Shown: piece by piece, positions 61,125 through 64,000 of the stretch
Layout: the number at the start of each line of letters is the position of its first letter
How positions within the stretch are numbered: position 1 is the stretch's first letter
Source of the DNA: Bacteroidia bacterium
Lineage (GTDB): Bacteria; Bacteroidota; Bacteroidia; B-17B0; Aurantibacillaceae
Direction: 5' to 3'
Length of the DNA: 64,000 bases
Assembly (NCBI GenBank): GCA_016787785.1
Contig: JAEUTO010000006.1
Coordinates: 372,001 to 436,000, forward strand
Notes under the pieces: model-generated
Told to the model about the DNA's origin: nothing
Database searches by the model: none
The model's input: the letters and a program-made list of their open reading frames with translations, nothing else
Translations under genes and position numbers: made by a program

Positions 61125-61982
61125 ATGTTGGGCGAAAATTATAAAGAAAGGCTGATTTTAAGGGATAAAGCCATGGAAAATGAGGCTGGAGCCCTATCTC
61201 TTTTTATAAGCCACAATTCTCTAATTTTTTCGGTTTCAGACAAAAACTTTAAAAATATCTCCCAATTAGTACATGTTGAGATCTTAAACGCCACCGGCGT
61301 TGGTCAAAGTTTTAGTGAAAAGGTGGCTTTTTTGTTAAATAATTATCGTTTGCCTCAAAAAAAATTCGATAAAGTAATTATCTCTATTTTAAATAAAGAT
61401 TTTACGATTGTTCCCGAGGCGTTTTCAAGCTCGGGACATGTTAAAGAATTTCTTGCTTTTTCTTCTGGCCTTACCGAAATTAAAAATCCTCATATTCATA
61501 CTATAAAGAATGTAAAGTTCTGTTACGTATTTGAGCAGGAACTAATTCAATATTTAGAAAGAACGTTTACCCAGGCCATAATAAAACATGCAGGTGCTAT
61601 AAATACAGATCTCTTTTTTAGCAACCATTCTTTAATGAACTGCAATTTGTTTTTAGACATTAATGATGGTTTAATTGAAATAGCAGCTAAAGAAAAGAAC
61701 GACCTTTTGTTTTATAATGTGTTTAATTATGAGAATAACGAAGACATATTATATTACCTGCTTTTTATGATGGAGCAATTTCACTTAAATCCATTACAGA
61801 TAAAGTTAGTAATTAGTGGGCAAGTACAAACAACAGATGACTTAATTCTTAGTATAAAAAAATATATTAAGCAGGTAAGTTTTGTTGTACATAATTCTGA
61901 GATTAAATTAGACGGAGAACTGGCTAAACTGCCGCAACATTATTATTTTACTTTACTAAATCAGCACCTGTGCGCATCATAA
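61125..61982 (+). CDS. DUF3822 family protein
   Basis: The 285-residue cytoplasmic protein of the DUF3822 family is restricted to Bacteroidota. Visible are GALSLFISHNSLIFSVSD at the N-terminus, LFLDINDGLIEIAAKEKNDLLFYNVFNYENNEDILYYL (read in two parts) and KLVISGQVQTTDDLILSIKKYI, an actin-like/ASKHA-type arrangement. Its partner rsmD is encoded directly downstream with a 13-base overlap, an arrangement I recall as conserved across the phylum. A role in ribosome maturation has been speculated; none is shown here. Confidence 0.85.
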   Translation: MLGENYKERLILRDKAMENEAGALSLFISHNSLIFSVSDKNFKNISQLVHVEILNATGVGQSFSEKVAFLLNNYRLPQKKFDKVIISILNKDFTIVPEAFSSSGHVKEFLAFSSGLTEIKNPHIHTIKNVKFCYVFEQELIQYLERTFTQAIIKHAGAINTDLFFSNHSLMNCNLFLDINDGLIEIAAKEKNDLLFYNVFNYENNEDILYYLLFMMEQFHLNPLQIKLVISGQVQTTDDLILSIKKYIKQVSFVVHNSEIKLDGELAKLPQHYYFTLLNQHLCAS

Positions 61983-62521
61983 ACGGAACACACAAAGGCA
62001 GGGTAATTAAAGTGCCTAAAGATCTGCCGGTACGACCAACTACAGATTTTGCTAAAGAAGGCCTCTTTAATATTTTAAATAACAAGATCAATTACGACGA
62101 AACAAAAGTGCTTGACCTCTTTAGTGGAACAGGACATATTTCTTTAGAGTTTGCATCAAGAGGAAGCACGGATATTTTAAGTGTGGATATGAATTCTAAA
62201 TGCGTTGGGTTTTTGAAAGCAACGAGTAAAGAATTTAAATTTAATATTGACGCGGTTAAAAGCGACGTTTTTGCTTTTTTAAAGAATTGCAATCAAAAAT
62301 TCGATCTGATCTTTGCTGATCCGCCATATGAACTAGAGAATATTCCAACTATTCATCAATTAGTATTTGATAAACAATTATTAAACGATGATGGTATTTT
62401 AATAATTGAACATGGCCCGAGAACAAATCTTGAAAGCCTATTGGGCTTCATGCAAAAAAGAAGTTATGGAAATGTGAATTTTAGTTTTTTCGAAAATCCG
62501 AAAAATAATATAACTATATAA
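61970..62521 (+). CDS. rsmD: 16S rRNA (guanine(966)-N(2))-methyltransferase
   Basis: RsmD methylates G966 in helix 31 with S-adenosylmethionine. The 183-residue protein has the typical start RIINGTHKGRVIKVP and VRPTTDFAKEGLFNIL, SAM motif DLFSGTGHISLEFASRGS, and catalytic LIFADPPYEL. The start codon is GTG, overlapping the end of the DUF3822 gene by 13 bases. Assignment firm. Confidence 0.94.
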   Translation: MRIINGTHKGRVIKVPKDLPVRPTTDFAKEGLFNILNNKINYDETKVLDLFSGTGHISLEFASRGSTDILSVDMNSKCVGFLKATSKEFKFNIDAVKSDVFAFLKNCNQKFDLIFADPPYELENIPTIHQLVFDKQLLNDDGILIIEHGPRTNLESLLGFMQKRSYGNVNFSFFENPKNNITI

Positions 62522-62529
62522 AAAAAGAA

Positions 62530-62583
62530 TCCTCCTCCGGTTTCCTGAACTCCATTTTGCTTCGCAAAACCTCCAAAGGAGGA
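62530..62583. terminator. Nested inverted repeat between rsmD and gldC
   Basis: Inner arms TTTTGC and GCAAAA (62555-62569) with a TTC loop, and outer arms TCCTCC and GGAGGA (62530-62535 and 62578-62583), lie between the convergent genes. It may be a weak bidirectional terminator or a dispersed repeat. Confidence 0.45.
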
Positions 62584-62609
62584 CACCGTGCGACTATGTG
62601 GTTAGGTTT

Positions 62610-62933
62610 TTATTTCAAAACCCCGATATTCTTACCTATTTCATTAAAAACAGTTTTAACGCTGTCGGCAGTTTTAGTATCACCTGTTGCACGTAAATAA
62701 GTATCAGTTAAAGTCATTATATTTTGGTGATAGAATTTTTTCATCTCATCTACCATCATATCTTTTGTCCACAGATCTATGCGCAAAGTATTATTTTCTT
62801 TCTCATCCCAAAGCGCTATCATCACACTTTTGCATTTACTTGTTTCTCCTGCATCGGGCGCGTCCCATTCAATACTTATGGGTAAATTATTTTCGTCTAC
62901 GGTAACTTTAAATTTTATTTCAGAGGTCTTCAT
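62610..62933 (-). CDS. gldC: Gliding motility protein GldC
   Basis: The 107-residue soluble cytoplasmic protein matches GldC in length and sequence pattern: SEIKFKVTVDENNLPISIEWDA, SKCKSVMIALWDEKENNTLRIDLWTKDMMVDEM (read in parts) and the C-terminal helix DSVKTVFNEIGKNIGVLK. GldC supports gliding efficiency in Flavobacterium johnsoniae but is not essential for T9SS function; many non-gliding Bacteroidota keep it. It is separated from the OmpA-like gene by only four bases and probably transcribed with it. Confidence 0.92.
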   Translation of the reverse strand: MKTSEIKFKVTVDENNLPISIEWDAPDAGETSKCKSVMIALWDEKENNTLRIDLWTKDMMVDEMKKFYHQNIMTLTDTYLRATGDTKTADSVKTVFNEIGKNIGVLK

Positions 62934-62937
62934 GTTC

Positions 62938-64000
62938 TTAATTTTCTAATATTTTAAATTCCACGCGCCGGTTTTGGGCATGTTCTATCTCGCTGCACGG
63001 CGTATTATCTTTACACTTATTTAATAATTTTCCTTCGCCATAACCGATAGAAATAATTCTATCTGCGTCAATACCGGCAGCTGTAATATAATTTAAAGCT
63101 GTTTTGGCCCTAAGCTGGCTTAATTTTAAATTGTCTGCGTCAGTGCCTTTACTATCGGTATGTGCACTTATCTCGATCTTAATGGTTTTATTTGTATTCA
63201 ATACTAAAATCACCTTATTCAACACTTCTTGCGCCTGTGGTAAAAGATCGGTTTTGTTTGTTTCAAATAAAATATTTTCAATAATTGTGTTGTTCTTACT
63301 ATTTGGTTTGTTGCTCATCAGGTTCAACCAAGGATCATCTAATTCAATATCTTTTATTTGATTTATTTCTGCATCAATGGGCTTATAAATAAAACGTTTT
63401 CCTTTTTCGTTGGTGATGATCTTCACTAACTTATCATCCATAGTATAAATTAAAATGTTTTTAAACGCATCCAGCAGATTATCTGAATTGTTTGCACTTA
63501 AATAAAAACGTTTTAAGAAGGGTAAGTATTTAAATTTAAAAGCACCAAAATCATCGGTAAGCACCGAATCTATCACTAAATAATTTTCGTTCAATAAAAT
63601 AATTTTTACTTTACCTAAAGGATTAGAGTTTTGATCGCCGTAAACTTTTGCGTTCACATTCATTTTCATCTCATCTTCGCTAATGGAAATAGAATTAAAT
63701 AGTTGGTTGTAATTAGAGTTTATTTTTAACGACCTTCTTGTTCCGGCAATGGTATCAAAGAACTTTACGTAGTTATCATCTTTATTTAAAAGGTCCAGCT
63801 TTTCGCCATTGCCAACCTCCTTAACATCTACACCAATAAAATAACTGGTTTCGGGTTTTATATCTTCAAACACAAAAGCACCTAAAACATTTGTGGTTGT
63901 TTTTTTAATGATGGTATTGTTTTTATTACACAAGTAAATTGTTTTATTGGCAAAAAATTTCTTTTGCTGAGCAGATGATAATAATAATTTACCGCCAATG
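62938..64000 (-). CDS. OmpA-family protein, 5' end beyond the window
   Basis: The reading frame stays open to the window edge; the visible part codes for about 354 residues, and the true start is not seen. Near the left, IYLCNKNNTIIKKTTTNVLGAFVFEDI and VKIILLNENYLVIDSVLTDDFGAF are two copies of a carboxypeptidase-regulatory-like or CNA-B-type repeat. The C-terminal OmpA domain binds peptidoglycan: VLNTNKTIKIEISAHTDSKGT, LSQLRAKTALNYITAAGI, and GYGEGKLLNK with AQNRRVEFKIL. It is likely an outer-membrane protein tethered to peptidoglycan. Confidence 0.87.
   Translation of the reverse strand, partial: IGGKLLLSSAQQKKFFANKTIYLCNKNNTIIKKTTTNVLGAFVFEDIKPETSYFIGVDVKEVGNGEKLDLLNKDDNYVKFFDTIAGTRRSLKINSNYNQLFNSISISEDEMKMNVNAKVYGDQNSNPLGKVKIILLNENYLVIDSVLTDDFGAFKFKYLPFLKRFYLSANNSDNLLDAFKNILIYTMDDKLVKIITNEKGKRFIYKPIDAEINQIKDIELDDPWLNLMSNKPNSKNNTIIENILFETNKTDLLPQAQEVLNKVILVLNTNKTIKIEISAHTDSKGTDADNLKLSQLRAKTALNYITAAGIDADRIISIGYGEGKLLNKCKDNTPCSEIEHAQNRRVEFKILEN

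Noticed and set aside
1-64000. CRISPR arrays, tRNA, rRNA, insertion sequences and prophage genes
   Set aside because: No regularly spaced identical repeats, cloverleaf-like stretches, rRNA signatures, transposase motifs or phage structural proteins were found by reading both strands; short tRNAs could be missed by eye.

Overview
The window is AT-rich chromosomal DNA from a member of the phylum Bacteroidota, probably a free-living, type IX-secretion-capable lineage near the Flavobacteriales or Sphingobacteriales. The evidence is four proteins with type IX (T9SS) sorting domains, a gliding-motility gldC gene, an S46 dipeptidyl-peptidase, DUF3822 next to rsmD, an E1 alpha/beta fusion, a split methylmalonyl-CoA mutase, many signal peptides ending in AQ or in a lipobox, and promoters of the Bacteroidota TAnnTTTG type. 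I cannot name genus or species. No rRNA, tRNA, CRISPR array, transposase or phage gene is visible.

Layout. 0-5 kb: accC (GTG start) with a small secreted protein, then small membrane and secreted proteins, an SRPBCC protein and a DUF1801 protein. 5.2-6.7 kb: a PAS histidine kinase overlapping its single-domain response regulator. 7.1-9.9 kb: five tandem paralogous genes encoding a Cys/His-rich N-terminal domain, then a signal-like membrane segment, then a variable charged tail. They are followed by about 650 bp of non-coding, inverted-repeat-rich sequence. 10.5-16.3 kb: a PepSY-like protein, a T9SS protein, the two methylmalonyl-CoA mutase subunits and a DUF7935-type protein. 16.6-22.9 kb: a 2074-residue alpha-2-macroglobulin with a thioester motif. 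23-30.6 kb: two lipoproteins between near-identical terminators, a T9SS BNR-type protein, a secreted protein, rsmH, a lipoprotein and a TPR membrane protein. 30.8-34.2 kb: a small exported protein, thioredoxin and a YfhO-type membrane protein.

34.3-38.3 kb is a nucleotide-sugar operon: acetyltransferase, Gfo/Idh/MocA oxidoreductase, UDP-sugar 6-dehydrogenase and dTDP-glucose 4,6-dehydratase. It probably feeds surface polysaccharide synthesis. 38.3-42.8 kb: two secreted proteins, the fused branched-chain 2-oxoacid dehydrogenase E1 and a secreted protein. 42.8-46.0 kb: a LuxC-like acyl-CoA reductase, a T9SS type B protein and an ABC ATPase on one strand, divergent from a ferredoxin. 46.1-49.9 kb: a T9SS protein and an MBOAT/AlgJ O-acetylation pair. 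49.9-64 kb: an S46 peptidase, OsmC, a metzincin protease, MmcQ/YjbR, two GNATs, two beta-barrels, a RecD-like helicase, two duplicated lipoproteins, DUF3822-rsmD, gldC and an OmpA protein cut by the window edge.

The most unusual part is the five-gene cassette at 7.1-9.9 kb. The first gene and the alpha-2-macroglobulin gene 7 kb away are preceded by the same composite element (ATGGAATTAT, ten bases, GCATCTAAAT) at nearly the same distance from the start codon. It resembles an ECF-sigma promoter and suggests a shared envelope-related regulon. The ABC ATPase at 42.8-43.7 kb is also odd: it has no ATG, GTG or TTG in frame ahead of its Walker A region.
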